This document shows positions 1 to 10,058 of a stretch of DNA of 64,000 nucleotides, in pieces. The stretch lies in assembly GCF_900103345.1 (NCBI RefSeq), contig NZ_LT629702.1, positions 1,302,001 to 1,366,000 on the forward strand, read 5' to 3'. Both the position numbers and the translations under genes were made by a program. This DNA is from Pseudomonas azotoformans. Lineage in GTDB: Bacteria > Pseudomonadota > Gammaproteobacteria > Pseudomonadales > Pseudomonadaceae. Below the pieces are notes generated by a model. The model did no database searches and had not been told where the DNA came from. It worked only from the letters and a program-made list of their open reading frames with translations. Positions within the stretch are counted from its first letter, which is position 1; each line of letters starts with the position of its first letter.

Positions 1-2965
1 TGCCTACCAGCATGCCCACCACAATCACCAGCCCGAGGTCGTAACGGCTGTGGGCACCGGCACCGCTTGCGAACAACAAGGGAACCAGGCCGGCGACCAT
101 GGCCGCCGTGGTCATCAAGATCGGCCGCAGGCGCATTTTGGCGGAGTGCAAGATCGCGTCGCGACGATCCAGCCCTTGCCTGACTTGCATCTCATTGGCG
201 AATTCCACCATCAGAATGCCGTGCTTGCTGATCAGGCCAATAAGCGTCACGAGGCCGATTTGCGTGTAGATATTGATGGTGGCCATGCCCAGCGCGAGTG
301 GAATCAATGCTCCGCAAATCGACATTGGCACGCTGATCAGGATGATCAACGGGTCGCGCAGGCTTTCGTACTGGGCAGCGAGCACCAGGTAAATCACGAT
401 GATCGCGAACAGGAACGCCATGACCAATGCACCACTTTCCTGGTGGTACTGCCGCGCATCCGAGAGCCAGTCGTAGCTGAAACCAGGAGGCAGTTGTTTG
501 GCTTGGGCCTCCAGAAACGTGACGGCATCCCCCATGGCGACCCCGGGGGTGGGGATTGCCTGGAAGATCGCCGAGTTGAGCTGGTTGAACTGGGTCAGTT
601 GATTGGGTTCGACACCCGTCGATACGCTGACCAGATTGGACAGGGGCACCTGGCCTCCGCTGGCGCTGCTCACATAAAAACGTGCCAGTGCCTCCGGCGT
701 CAGGCGCTCGCCACGCAGGCTCTGCGGGATCACGTCATACGAGCGCCCATCCATGGCAAACCGGTTGACGTAGTTTTCACCCACCAGCACCGCCAGGGTG
801 TCACCCAGGTCTTTCATGGTCACACCCAGGCTGTTGGCCTTGGTACGGTCGACATTGATCTTGATCACCGAGTTGTTGTAGTCCAGGTCACTGTCGACCA
901 CCATGAACAAACCGCTTTTACGTGCGGCGTCTTTCAGGGCTTCCATGGCCTCATAGACCACGCTGTAGTCCGCAGCACTCTTGATCACCATCTGTACTGG
1001 CAGGCCGCCGGTAGAGCCGGGCAGCGAAGGCAATTGAAAGGCAAACACGTTGCTGCCTTCTATGCCGTTGGCGCGGTTCTGCATGTCGCCCTGGATCTGG
1101 TCGGCGTTGCGTTCACGCTGTTCCCAGTCGACAAAGTTAACCCCGCCAATGCTGTTGGAGACCCCATTGCTGCCATTGATCAGCCATAGGTTGCTTTGCT
1201 CGGGCAGGGTCACCATGACCTCGTTCCATTGCTTGCCGAATTTCTCGACGTAGTCGATGTTCGCATTCTGCGGCGACTTGATTGCGGTCAACACGGTGGA
1301 CTGGTCCTCAGTAGGCGCCAGCTCGGTTTGGGCGCGGCTGTACAGCCACGGCACACTGACCAGTACGACGACCGCAATGGAGCAAGTGATCCAGCGGTGA
1401 TGCAGCGACACGTCCAGCACCCGGCCATAACCCTGTCCCAGGCGCTGGAAGAAACCTTCGGCCTTACGCGCCATCCAGCCTTCGTTCATCTGGCTGTTGA
1501 GCAGTAGAGAACTCATCACCGGTGACAAGGTCAGCGCGATGATGCCCGAGACCACGACCGAACCTGCCAGGGTGAAGGCGAACTCCTTGAACAGCGAACC
1601 TGTCAGCCCGCCCATCAAGCCGATGGGCGCATACACCGCCGCCAGTGTCAGGGTCATGGCGATCACCGGGGCGGCCACCTCGCGGGCACCCAGCAGCGCC
1701 GCGTAAGTAGGTGACTTGCCTTCTTCGATATGGCGGTGCACGTTCTCTACGACGATGATCGCGTCATCCACGACCAAGCCGATAGCCAACACCATCGCCA
1801 GCAAGGTCAACAAGTTGATGCTGAACCCGAATAGCGACATGAAGGCCGCCGCACCGAGCATGGACAGCGGTATGGTGACCACCGGGATGATCACGGCACG
1901 CGCCGAGCCCAGGCTGAGGAAAATCACCAACACCACAATGGCAATGGCTTCGCCCAGTGTGCCGACGACCTCATCGATCGATGCGCTGATAAAGCGCGCC
2001 AGTTCGAACGGCACAGCCACTTTCACATCCGGCGGCAAATTGGCCCGGATGCCCGGCAGCAGTTCGTTGAGCTGTTTGACGATCACCAAGGGGTTGGCAT
2101 TCGGCGCCGCATTCAAGCCAAAGAACACGGCTTGCACCCCGTCCATGGTGGCGCTGGTGTCGGTAGATGCCGCACCGAGTTCCACCGTGGCTATGTCGCT
2201 CAGATGCACGACACCCACCGCTGTCGATTTGATCACCATCTCGCGAAACTCCGCGACGTTGACCAGATCGGTGTTCACCTGGATATCGGAAACCACATAC
2301 AAACCTTTGGCCTGGCCAGGGGCAGCCTGCACGTTGTTATTCAACAGGGCCTGAGCCACATCGCTGCCGGAAACGCCGTGGGCAGCCATACGGTTAGCAT
2401 CCAGCCAGATACGCATGGCCATTTTCTGGCCGCCATTGAGGTCGATACTGCCGACCCCTTCAATGGACGAGAGCTGAGGCTGAACCACCCGTTGCACATA
2501 GTCAGAAAGCGCAGCCGTCGACAGGGTAGGGCTGGAGAAGCCGACATAGGCGACTGATGTTGCTTCGCCGGATGACTTCACAATCACCGGGTCATAGGCC
2601 TGTGCCGGCAACCGGTACTTGACCTCGTTGACCTTGGCCATTACCTGGGTCATGGCTTTATTGGAGTCGGTATTGAGCTTCATCCGTACGGTGATCACGC
2701 TTTTGCCCTGGGTCGAGGTCGACGTCATGTAGTCGACGTCTTCCACCGTCGCGACGGATTGGGCGAGGGCCTGGGTGATGAAGCCTTGCATCAATTGCGG
2801 CGAGGCGCCGGGGTATTGGGTGGTGATCGTCAGTGTTGAGCTTTCGGTCAGGGGGTACTGGCGAATCGGCAGGTTTTTGAGCGCCAGCAACCCCATCAAT
2901 AAAATCAGGGTGCTGACCACCAGCGCCAACACTGGGCGCCGAACGAATAGATCAGTGAATTTCAT
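1..2965 (-). CDS. RND efflux transporter permease, HAE1 family (3' end outside window)
   Basis: Inner-membrane proton-driven RND pump that, with the adaptor encoded just upstream, would export drugs or other amphiphiles through an outer-membrane channel. The 988 visible codons begin with the typical first membrane segment (FVRRPVLALVVSTLILLMG) and contain both porter-domain halves. The fourth membrane segment carries VDDAI near residue 400, whose Asp pair relays protons in this family. The last few dozen codons and the stop lie beyond the left edge. Only 17 bases separate it from the adaptor stop, so the two are one operon. No outer-membrane factor gene is visible on this side. The substrate cannot be told from sequence. 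Confidence 0.95.
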   Translation of the reverse strand, partial: MKFTDLFVRRPVLALVVSTLILLMGLLALKNLPIRQYPLTESSTLTITTQYPGASPQLMQGFITQALAQSVATVEDVDYMTSTSTQGKSVITVRMKLNTDSNKAMTQVMAKVNEVKYRLPAQAYDPVIVKSSGEATSVAYVGFSSPTLSTAALSDYVQRVVQPQLSSIEGVGSIDLNGGQKMAMRIWLDANRMAAHGVSGSDVAQALLNNNVQAAPGQAKGLYVVSDIQVNTDLVNVAEFREMVIKSTAVGVVHLSDIATVELGAASTDTSATMDGVQAVFFGLNAAPNANPLVIVKQLNELLPGIRANLPPDVKVAVPFELARFISASIDEVVGTLGEAIAIVVLVIFLSLGSARAVIIPVVTIPLSMLGAAAFMSLFGFSINLLTLLAMVLAIGLVVDDAIIVVENVHRHIEEGKSPTYAALLGAREVAAPVIAMTLTLAAVYAPIGLMGGLTGSLFKEFAFTLAGSVVVSGIIALTLSPVMSSLLLNSQMNEGWMARKAEGFFQRLGQGYGRVLDVSLHHRWITCSIAVVVLVSVPWLYSRAQTELAPTEDQSTVLTAIKSPQNANIDYVEKFGKQWNEVMVTLPEQSNLWLINGSNGVSNSIGGVNFVDWEQRERNADQIQGDMQNRANGIEGSNVFAFQLPSLPGSTGGLPVQMVIKSAADYSVVYEAMEALKDAARKSGLFMVVDSDLDYNNSVIKINVDRTKANSLGVTMKDLGDTLAVLVGENYVNRFAMDGRSYDVIPQSLRGERLTPEALARFYVSSASGGQVPLSNLVSVSTGVEPNQLTQFNQLNSAIFQAIPTPGVAMGDAVTFLEAQAKQLPPGFSYDWLSDARQYHQESGALVMAFLFAIIVIYLVLAAQYESLRDPLIILISVPMSICGALIPLALGMATINIYTQIGLVTLIGLISKHGILMVEFANEMQVRQGLDRRDAILHSAKMRLRPILMTTAAMVAGLVPLLFASGAGAHSRYDLGLVIVVGMLVG

Positions 2966-2982
2966 CTGGGAATCCTTAGGTA

Positions 2983-4110
2983 TCAGCGGCTCGATGCCGG
3001 CTCGGGCGCCGGTTCGAGTCCTACGGTGTCCCTCGACGCGATGCGCACCGAGGCACCGCTACGCAGGCGCAATTGGCCAGAAGTGACCACACGATCATTG
3101 GGCTGCACGCCCTCAAGCAAAACCACCCGGCCCGCCGAGCGTTCGCCGGTTTTCACGTAGACCTGGCGCACCGTGCTCGTCAATTGGGTGGGATCGCCTT
3201 GCACCACGTACACGAAGTCGCCGTAGGCGCTGTAGCTCACGGCCGTTTCCGGCACGCTGATGACGTCATGCCGGTCTGGCAAGTGCACTTCCCCGCGGGC
3301 GTACATACCCGGCGTCAGCAGGTTGCCCGGGTTGGGCAATGTGGCTTGCACCAACACGGTCCGGGTGCTTGGGTCGATGCGTGGCTCGATAGTGCTGACC
3401 AGCCCTTTGAACAACTGCCCAGGATGAGCATCGACCTGGACTGTCAGCACCTGTCCGGGTTTGAGTTGGGCCAGCGCTCGTTCGGGGACGGTGATATTGG
3501 CGTAGAGGGTTTGCAGGTCCGTCAGCGAAACCAATGGGTCGCCGGCTGTTACGAACTGGCCAAGGTTGACTTTGCGTACGCCCAGCACCCCGGTGAAAGG
3601 CGCCTTGATGCGTTTTTGATCGATCAACGCCTTGATCCTCACGATGTCGGCGAGCACCTGAGCGTAGGTGGATTGCACTTGGTCCAACTCTTCCTGTGTG
3701 GCCGCTTGCTGGGGCAGCAGGCGACGGGAGCGCTGCAGTTGGGCCTTGGCATTGGCGGCCTGGGCTTGCAGCCTGGCTAGCTCGCCTTGCTCCGGCGCAT
3801 CGTTGAGCTGCACCAGGGTTTGTCCGGCTTTCACGTGCTCACCGGGTTGAAACTGGAGGGTTCGCACAAGGCCACTGCTCTCGGCGGTGACCATGACTTG
3901 GCGGGTGGCTTCCAGTTCGCCGATCCCCGCCAGCCTGTCGGGCATATCGGTTTGCGTAGCCGTTGCAACCGCCACCTGGATGGCCGGTGCCACTGCGGCG
4001 GAGGTCGCGCCTGCCGAGCGGGTGGCGTTGGTATACAGATACAGCGCAGCTGCGCCGCCGATGATCAGCACTGCGGCACCCGCAGCGCATACTTTGAGTT
4101 TTCTATTCAT
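2983..4110 (-). CDS. RND efflux periplasmic adaptor (membrane fusion protein)
   Basis: Periplasmic adaptor linking the RND permease downstream to an outer-membrane channel. It has an N-terminal hydrophobic anchor (AAVLIIGGAAALYLY), a first lipoyl half (GEHVKAGQTLVQLN), an alpha-hairpin rich in Ala/Gln/Leu at about residues 110-165, the second lipoyl half (RIKAPFTGVLGVRKVNLG), then beta-barrel and membrane-proximal domains. Its 375 residues are usual for the family. It is the first gene of the pump operon. No dedicated regulator lies next to it; the neighbouring upstream gene is an MFS transporter in the same direction, 62 bases away, which may share the transcript. Confidence 0.94.
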   Translation of the reverse strand: MNRKLKVCAAGAAVLIIGGAAALYLYTNATRSAGATSAAVAPAIQVAVATATQTDMPDRLAGIGELEATRQVMVTAESSGLVRTLQFQPGEHVKAGQTLVQLNDAPEQGELARLQAQAANAKAQLQRSRRLLPQQAATQEELDQVQSTYAQVLADIVRIKALIDQKRIKAPFTGVLGVRKVNLGQFVTAGDPLVSLTDLQTLYANITVPERALAQLKPGQVLTVQVDAHPGQLFKGLVSTIEPRIDPSTRTVLVQATLPNPGNLLTPGMYARGEVHLPDRHDVISVPETAVSYSAYGDFVYVVQGDPTQLTSTVRQVYVKTGERSAGRVVLLEGVQPNDRVVTSGQLRLRSGASVRIASRDTVGLEPAPEPASSR

Positions 4111-4172
4111 GATTCTTGCTACTGAGGTGGGAAATCAAGGTAAGAACCCGATGGGGTCCGACGGGGGAGCAC

Positions 4173-5390
4173 TTAACCGGGCAGTGGGTGGGCATGGGGA
4201 AGTCGGGCTTTTGCGGCAAGCAGTACCAGCACGGCACCGATCACCAGGAAGACGGTCAGCGCGATCAGCACGCCGCAGGCCAGGCCCATCGAGTCCACCA
4301 GCAGCCCCAGCGGAATGGGGACGGCGTTGAACAGGTAGATCGTGGTGTAGAAATACGCCACCAACTTGGCGTGGCAGTGCGCGGGCGCAAGCTGGTTGAT
4401 CAGCCTTGCGCTGCCCACGAAAATCGCCCCATAGGCATAGCCCGCCACCCCCAGGCCGAATCCGGCCAGGATCAGCGAGTGGGCATTGAATGCTGCCAGC
4501 AGCAATAACAGCGCTGCACATTGCGCGATCAGCCCGGAGCGCAATGCGCGGGGGGCTTCGAGCCGTCGGCAGAGCAACTGGCTGGCGCCGGCGATCAGCA
4601 GATACACCGCCATGCAATAGCCGAACAGGCCGCGATCACCCAGGCCCAATTGCTGCTCGGCAGCACCGGGGCCCATCACGAAGATGCATGCGGCCAGCGA
4701 CCAACTGAAGAACACCGACCACGCGCACAGGTGAAAGGGGCGGCCGATACCGCGCAGGCCTTCTCGCAGGCTTGAGCTTGCGTGGGGATGATCGAGGGAG
4801 GGTAGCGACCCGTTCCTCGGCCACAGCGCCAACGCACCGGCACCCGTGCCGGCAATGGCGGCCATGATCAGCCAGAAGGGCAGGCTCGCCGGGTTCAGGT
4901 CCAGTTGTAGCGCCACGCCGCTGAGAATCGGGCCGAGTGCGAGCCCGGTGATCATCGCCAGGGTGGCCAGAGTCGCTGCCAATTTACCGTTATCCCGGGG
5001 GCCGAACCTGACGAGCGAGACATTGACGCTGGTGGTCATGATGCCGGCGCCGAGCCCGGCGATCATGCGCGCTACACACAGTGCTAAAAGGGAGTCGCAC
5101 AGGGCACAGAGCCAGGCGCCGAACATCACCAGCGCGATGGCCGGCACCAGTAAAAAGCGTTGCTCCTTGATGCGCCCGGCGACACCCGCCAAGACAATCA
5201 GGGCGGCCAACACGCCAATGCCGTAGGCACCGAAGATGTACGTCAAGTCGACTGAACTGAGTTGCAGATGCTCTTTGTACAGGGGGTAGAGTGGCGTGGG
5301 CGCACTGCTGTTCATCAGCGCAACGACCAATGACAGCGCGAGGAAAAGCAACAGACCTGTTGATCCGTGCTGTGTGCTTTTGGCGGACAT
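4173..5390 (-). CDS. MFS transporter
   Basis: Major facilitator superfamily membrane transporter of 405 residues with about twelve hydrophobic segments. The N-terminal half contains GAYGIGVLAALIVLAG and RMIAGLGAGIMTT, matching the family pattern of loop 2-3 and helix 4-5 glycine-rich stretches. GGGAG lies six bases before the ATG, supporting this start. It most resembles drug or small-metabolite exporters, but the substrate is not readable. It precedes the RND adaptor in the same direction, so the three transport genes may form one export locus. Nothing looks truncated. Confidence 0.9.
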   Translation of the reverse strand: MSAKSTQHGSTGLLLFLALSLVVALMNSSAPTPLYPLYKEHLQLSSVDLTYIFGAYGIGVLAALIVLAGVAGRIKEQRFLLVPAIALVMFGAWLCALCDSLLALCVARMIAGLGAGIMTTSVNVSLVRFGPRDNGKLAATLATLAMITGLALGPILSGVALQLDLNPASLPFWLIMAAIAGTGAGALALWPRNGSLPSLDHPHASSSLREGLRGIGRPFHLCAWSVFFSWSLAACIFVMGPGAAEQQLGLGDRGLFGYCMAVYLLIAGASQLLCRRLEAPRALRSGLIAQCAALLLLLAAFNAHSLILAGFGLGVAGYAYGAIFVGSARLINQLAPAHCHAKLVAYFYTTIYLFNAVPIPLGLLVDSMGLACGVLIALTVFLVIGAVLVLLAAKARLPHAHPLPG

Positions 5391-5558
5391 GAGTCTCCCT
5401 GCCCAGTGCTCAGGGCTTTGTCGAAGATGGGTTTTCAGTGGCGTCGTATGGGGGCTGTGCCCACTGACAAATGATACGGAGGGGCGCTACGGACACCATG
5501 CCCGAAACCCCAGGCTTCATTTGTCATCGTCCAGGGATTGCGATCAGCGGGAGGGATG

Positions 5559-5588
5559 ACCGGGCGGGTGTGAACCACGCCGCCCGGT
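5559..5588. terminator. GC-rich hairpin between MFS and TpsA genes
   Basis: ACCGGGCGG and CCGCCCGGT form a perfect 9-bp stem directly after the stop of the minus-strand secreted-protein gene. There is no T run behind it on either strand, so a role in termination is only possible, not shown. Confidence 0.35.
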
Positions 5589-5597
5589 TGGATCGGT

Positions 5598-6914
5598 TTA
5601 CCAGTAGCGAGGTTGTGGCAGTACACGGGCAGGTTGTTTTACGCCTGCCGCACTGTTAAAGGCGAAGGCTGGATAAGCGCTCCAGTTGAATGCCGGATAG
5701 CTCGCTACCGGCTTGTTCCAGGCGACGGGTGCGACCGGCGCGACAGGGTAAGCAGGATAAGAAGGATACGAAGCGGCCGGGCGATTGATCACGATGCCAA
5801 TACCATTCTGGCCGACCGTGGCGTTGCCCGAAGTGCCGCCAGTGATAATGCTGCCAGGCTGCAGTTTGCCACTCACGCCGGTATTGCCGCCCAAGCGAAT
5901 CGGGCCCTGGGTGTCCAGGTTGCCGACCAGGCTCAAGGAGCCGCCATTGCGCAGCACGCCTTTATTACTGATGTCGCCCGATATCGCCAGTGCCTGCTTG
6001 GCCTCCAGCACACCGGTAGACGCAATCTGGACTTTGCCGTCGGCGGTGACCTTCAAGTTGCCGGTCAGGGCATTGACCTTGCCTTCCACGTTCACGCCCA
6101 CGCCGGCGGACTGGCCGAGCAAGCGAATCGAGTCCGCGTGCATGCTGCCCAGTTGAGCGACGTCAATCGCGATATCCGCTGTTCCATCAGCGCCAAGGCG
6201 CTTGAGCACAGTAGTAGGGTCAGCCGCATCAACTTCACCCTTCAATGCCACGGCGTTGAGCTTCTTGGCTTGCAGCTGTGCATTGATCTGCAGGGTACGG
6301 GAAACCAGGTCGACTTCATTGGCGCCGGACGCATCCAGGCCAGCACCTTCTACGCGAATACGGCCGTGGTCAGTCTGCAACCTGGCGACTTGGCCGTTGG
6401 CATCCAGCACGGCCGTGCCCGCGACCAGGGACACCCGGTTGGCGTTGATGAAGCCGGCGCCGCTGGCGGTGATGCCGTTGGGGTTGGCGATGATCACGCG
6501 GGCACTGGGCCCTGCAACCTCGATCAGCCCATTGATACTCGAAGCGGTTTTACCGGTGACTTCATTGAGAATCACGCCGGCAGATGTCCCATTGAGCAGG
6601 CTGTTACCGCCAATGGCCCCGCCCAGGGTGGTTTGGGCACCGGTGGTGCTGTTGTTGAGGATCAACCCGGCAGCCCCGACATTGAACTCGGTGAACCGGT
6701 TGTGGGAAACACCTGCGCCGTTCGGCGCGGCGATGTTGACCACCGGCGTGTCGTTGATCTGCGACAGCATGGCGTTGTGCGTAGCACCCGCGTCCAGCGT
6801 CAGGCCTGGTTGCGCTTGTGCGTTTTGTTGCAGCACAGGCAGGCTGCCCATTAATGCGAGGGCCAGCAAAGTACGTGTTGATGGGCGCCTGGAGGGTTTG
6901 ATCATTGGGTTCAT
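5598..6914 (-). CDS. Very short TpsA-like secreted protein (haemagglutinin secretion domain)
   Basis: Substrate of the two-partner secretion pore encoded just upstream. The 438 residues comprise a signal peptide (about 1-34, ending QNAQA), then a filamentous-haemagglutinin N-terminal secretion domain with NRFTEFNVGAAGLILNN and the hallmark NPNGI, then a short beta-helix of glycine-rich repeats, and a Tyr/Pro/Ala tail (SYPSYPAYPVAPVAPVAW) ending in PRYW. The ATG chosen has GAGGT seven bases upstream; a longer frame of 31 more codons exists but lacks a signal peptide at its start. TpsA proteins are usually 1000-4000 residues, so this one is little more than the secretion domain. It has no recognisable toxin or adhesin repeat region. 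It may be a small surface protein or a relic. Confidence 0.85.
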   Translation of the reverse strand: MNPMIKPSRRPSTRTLLALALMGSLPVLQQNAQAQPGLTLDAGATHNAMLSQINDTPVVNIAAPNGAGVSHNRFTEFNVGAAGLILNNSTTGAQTTLGGAIGGNSLLNGTSAGVILNEVTGKTASSINGLIEVAGPSARVIIANPNGITASGAGFINANRVSLVAGTAVLDANGQVARLQTDHGRIRVEGAGLDASGANEVDLVSRTLQINAQLQAKKLNAVALKGEVDAADPTTVLKRLGADGTADIAIDVAQLGSMHADSIRLLGQSAGVGVNVEGKVNALTGNLKVTADGKVQIASTGVLEAKQALAISGDISNKGVLRNGGSLSLVGNLDTQGPIRLGGNTGVSGKLQPGSIITGGTSGNATVGQNGIGIVINRPAASYPSYPAYPVAPVAPVAWNKPVASYPAFNWSAYPAFAFNSAAGVKQPARVLPQPRYW

Positions 6915-7025
6915 ACAGACCTCGATAGTTGGAGAAAAAAGGCGTCCCGCAACGGTGGCCGCGGGCGCCGGGTCAGTGCACTGGGTGGCACTGGAGCTCC
7001 CATCCATGGGAGGGAACGGGGTAGC

Positions 7026-8735
7026 CTAAAAGCGGCTGCTCACTGAGAAGTCGAGGGTGGGCGTAGCGGCGAGGATGTCGTCCGTGGCCTTGATCGGTGT
7101 GCCCAGTGCCAGGTCATAACCAAAGCGACCGACGCTGCCGCGCATGCCGATGGCTGCACCGACCAGTTGCTGTTGTCCGTGCCGCTGCCCGCCTATGGGG
7201 GACACGGCACCGGCATCCAGTGCGGTATACGCCTGGCTGCCACTGAAGATGGCGGCAGCGAGTTCGTTGCGCAGTGTCCAGCCCGTCGGTCCGGCCAGGG
7301 TGGTGTTGCCATCAAATCCGCGCACGGTATAGCGGCCGCCGATTTGCATGTATTCGGTCGACGGCACCGGAACCGGGGCGTATTGGTAGACCAGCGCGTT
7401 GTGGTAACCCAGGTGCATCGCGCCCAGCTCAAACGGGATCTCGAACGCCGCCCTGGCAGTAAACAGGTGATAGCGGCCGCTCCAGTCCTGCTGCTCGTAG
7501 ACCGCTCCCGGGTACTTGCTCAGGCCGGGCAGGGAGCTGCGCATTGCCACTTGCGCCGTGAACTTGCCGAGCCCCAGGTTGGCGCGGTGGGTCAGGCCAA
7601 GCTCATAGCTGGTGATCTGCCGACGTAACTGCAGGAGTTCGGTCGAGGCCACCCACGAGCGATCTTCACGCTGAACCAATCGCGCATTGAATACACTTTT
7701 GCTGCGATTGGAACGACTCACCACGTAGTCGAAGCCGGCATCGACGCGTCGGGTTCGCGAGCTGAACGCAATACTGCGTCCACCGGCATCCTTGAATAGC
7801 GCTTGCTTGCTATTCCATTCGCTGGCACCGACGGAGAGCAGGCCATAGCCCATGGGCACGTTCCAGGACAGGCTCTTGGCGGAAGAGCCGTGAGTGTGGT
7901 TGCTGAAGTCTGTGTCGGTGCTGTAGGTCACCAGCAACTGATCGTAAAGCCCGGCCGGGGAGTCAATGGCGACGATGGCGCCCAACTGGTGGCGTCCCGT
8001 GGCGTCGATACCTGCGTTATCGGCAGTCAGCAAGCCAAATACCCGGCGCGTCTGTGGTGGTTGCTGAATGATCACGTCGCTTTCGCCCAGTCCCGCACCC
8101 GGAACCACATTCAGCGTCGTTCCTGCCTGACCCGGCAGGCGTCGCACATTTTCCAGCGCCTGGTCCAGGTCGCGCACATTCAGCAGTTGGCCTTTGGCTG
8201 CTGGAAAAACCAGGCCAGGCCAGCCGAGCGATTCAGGTTGCTGATGGATCTCGCCCATCTGCCCTGGAATGAGGTGGACGCTCAACTGGCCGGTACTCAG
8301 GTCTTGCGCCGGTATCAGCACCTGGGTGGTGATGTACCCGCGCGCCATCAGTTGCGCCGCCACCCAGCGGCGATAGACCGTCAAGCCTTCGCCGCCCACG
8401 CAACGCCCTACGATTGCGGGGGCACGTTCGAGCCAGTTGAAATCATCTGCGCCTTTCCAGTCCACGCTACGGATGACAAAACAGGGCGATTCTTCTGGCA
8501 ACTCCAATGGATTGGCTGAGGGCAATGGCGTTGCGGAAAGCGCGCCTGAAGGTCCGAGCGCCTTGGCTTGCAAGCTTTTGAGCTGCTGGTCTTGCAGGCG
8601 CTGCGCGCTGGTGACGGTGTCGATGGGGCTGGCGGCGCGCGCGAGTTGAACGGTTGCACACAGGTATAGCGTCGCCACGTACAAGGTCGTGGCGAGGGAG
8701 GTGGGGAGGCCGAGTGTTCCGGGCGTTGACTTCAT
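7026..8735 (-). CDS. TpsB outer-membrane secretion pore (ShlB/FhaC/HecB family)
   Basis: Outer-membrane Omp85-type pore that exports the TpsA protein encoded 111 bases downstream. It has a signal peptide (about 1-34), a proline-rich N-terminal helix/linker, POTRA domains from about residue 75 (CFVIRSVDWKG), and a 16-strand barrel containing the conserved loop-6 VRGF motif (YTVRGFDGNT) and a C-terminal SSRF typical of outer-membrane proteins. The 569-residue length is normal. It is the promoter-proximal gene of the two-gene operon, as is common for TPS systems in which B precedes A. Confidence 0.93.
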   Translation of the reverse strand: MKSTPGTLGLPTSLATTLYVATLYLCATVQLARAASPIDTVTSAQRLQDQQLKSLQAKALGPSGALSATPLPSANPLELPEESPCFVIRSVDWKGADDFNWLERAPAIVGRCVGGEGLTVYRRWVAAQLMARGYITTQVLIPAQDLSTGQLSVHLIPGQMGEIHQQPESLGWPGLVFPAAKGQLLNVRDLDQALENVRRLPGQAGTTLNVVPGAGLGESDVIIQQPPQTRRVFGLLTADNAGIDATGRHQLGAIVAIDSPAGLYDQLLVTYSTDTDFSNHTHGSSAKSLSWNVPMGYGLLSVGASEWNSKQALFKDAGGRSIAFSSRTRRVDAGFDYVVSRSNRSKSVFNARLVQREDRSWVASTELLQLRRQITSYELGLTHRANLGLGKFTAQVAMRSSLPGLSKYPGAVYEQQDWSGRYHLFTARAAFEIPFELGAMHLGYHNALVYQYAPVPVPSTEYMQIGGRYTVRGFDGNTTLAGPTGWTLRNELAAAIFSGSQAYTALDAGAVSPIGGQRHGQQQLVGAAIGMRGSVGRFGYDLALGTPIKATDDILAATPTLDFSVSSRF

Positions 8736-8954
8736 CCACCTATGCTAAGAACGCAGGGCACAGCAAAAAATAAGACGAAACTTCTGGGGTTTAGGAAGTT
8801 ACGGATATTTCAGGGGAAGAGGTCGCACAGCCATGAGGATAAATCCTACGAAGCACCTAACGCCTCAAGGGTACACAAAGGAGGTTATCGTCACGCACGC
8901 TGTGCAGGCCTAGACTTCAAGCACGTTCTTCACTCGATTATTGAGAGTTAAAAC

Positions 8955-10058
8955 ATGCGCTTACGAGATCTTGGCATTGTGATCGGCACCGGTAAACCGG
9001 GCACCTTCAACGCCATCACCGACGTACCTGGTGTCCGTGTCGGCCACCACACGCTGAACGCCGAACAGGCAGGCAGCTCCGTGCACACCGGGGTGACCAT
9101 CATCGAGCCGCGTGCGGTCGCCGCGCATCTGGAGCCGTGCTTTGCCGGCGTGCATATCTTGAATGGCAACGGGGATGCCACGGGGTTGGAGTGGATTCGT
9201 GAGGCGGGTTTACTGACCACGCCGATTGCCTATACCAATACTCATAGCGTCGGCGTGGTGCGCGACGCGCTGGTCGCTGCCGAACGGGAAATGGGCAAGC
9301 AGCACACCTATTGGTGCATGCCGGTGGTGCTCGAAACCTACGACGGCATCTTGAGTGATATCTGGGACCAACATGTCACTGCCGAGCATGTACAGGCTGC
9401 ACTGCGTGACACTAAGAGCGGCCCGGTTCAGGAAGGCTGCGTGGGCGGCGGCACGGGCATGATCTGCCATGAATTCAAAGGCGGGATTGGCACCTCGTCG
9501 CGGGTGTTGAGCGCCGAGGAAGGTGGCTGGACGGTCGGTGCGCTGGTTCAGGCCAACTACGGCGTACGCGACGCACTGCGTGTGGCGGGCTACCCCGCGG
9601 GTACGGTACTCAAGGATGTGCCTTCGCCCTATGCCGGCGACGTGAATGTGGGGGTGCCGGGAATGGGGTCCATCGTGATCACGATTGCCACTGATGCACC
9701 CTTGCTGCCTCACCAATGCACGCGGTTGGCCCAGCGGGCAAGCATTGGATTGGCGCGTGTGGGGGGCGGCACCGAAGACGACAGTGGCGATATTTTCATC
9801 GCGTTTTCTGTGGGCAACACCGGCTTGCCAATCGCTAACCTGGGGCATCCCGGCGCGGCTACTACGGCGTTGCAGATGGTCAACAACGACTACATTTCCG
9901 CCCTGTTCGTGGCAGCGGCGGATGCGGTCGAAGAGGCGATCCTCAATGCAATGCTGGCTGCCGAAAATCTGCAGGGGCGAGGCAAACAAGCCCTTGCCTT
10001 GACGCCTGATCAGTTACTGACGGCTATGGAGAAAGTCGGCTGGGCACCTAAGCCATGA
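8955..10058 (+). CDS. P1-family aminopeptidase (DmpA/BapA type), first copy
   Basis: N-terminal nucleophile hydrolase of the P1 (S58, DmpA) family, which removes N-terminal residues, including D- or beta-amino acids, from small peptides and amides. The precursor self-cleaves before a Ser; here the expected site is Gly238-Ser239 in GVPGMGSIVI. Other family blocks are NAITDVPGVRVGHHTLN near the start, GNGDATGLEWI and GGGTGMICHEFKGGIGTSSR. The 367-residue length is full. A closely similar paralogue lies at 61676-62782. There is no signal peptide. Downstream neighbours (nitrilase-family amidase and polyamine-binding protein) suggest use on amide-linked amines, an inference only. Confidence 0.93.
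   Translation: MRLRDLGIVIGTGKPGTFNAITDVPGVRVGHHTLNAEQAGSSVHTGVTIIEPRAVAAHLEPCFAGVHILNGNGDATGLEWIREAGLLTTPIAYTNTHSVGVVRDALVAAEREMGKQHTYWCMPVVLETYDGILSDIWDQHVTAEHVQAALRDTKSGPVQEGCVGGGTGMICHEFKGGIGTSSRVLSAEEGGWTVGALVQANYGVRDALRVAGYPAGTVLKDVPSPYAGDVNVGVPGMGSIVITIATDAPLLPHQCTRLAQRASIGLARVGGGTEDDSGDIFIAFSVGNTGLPIANLGHPGAATTALQMVNNDYISALFVAAADAVEEAILNAMLAAENLQGRGKQALALTPDQLLTAMEKVGWAPKP

Noticed and set aside
50..1189. Long open frame on the plus strand opposite the RND permease
   Set aside because: Shadow of the GC-rich permease gene; no family motif, and the permease reading on the minus strand is unambiguous.
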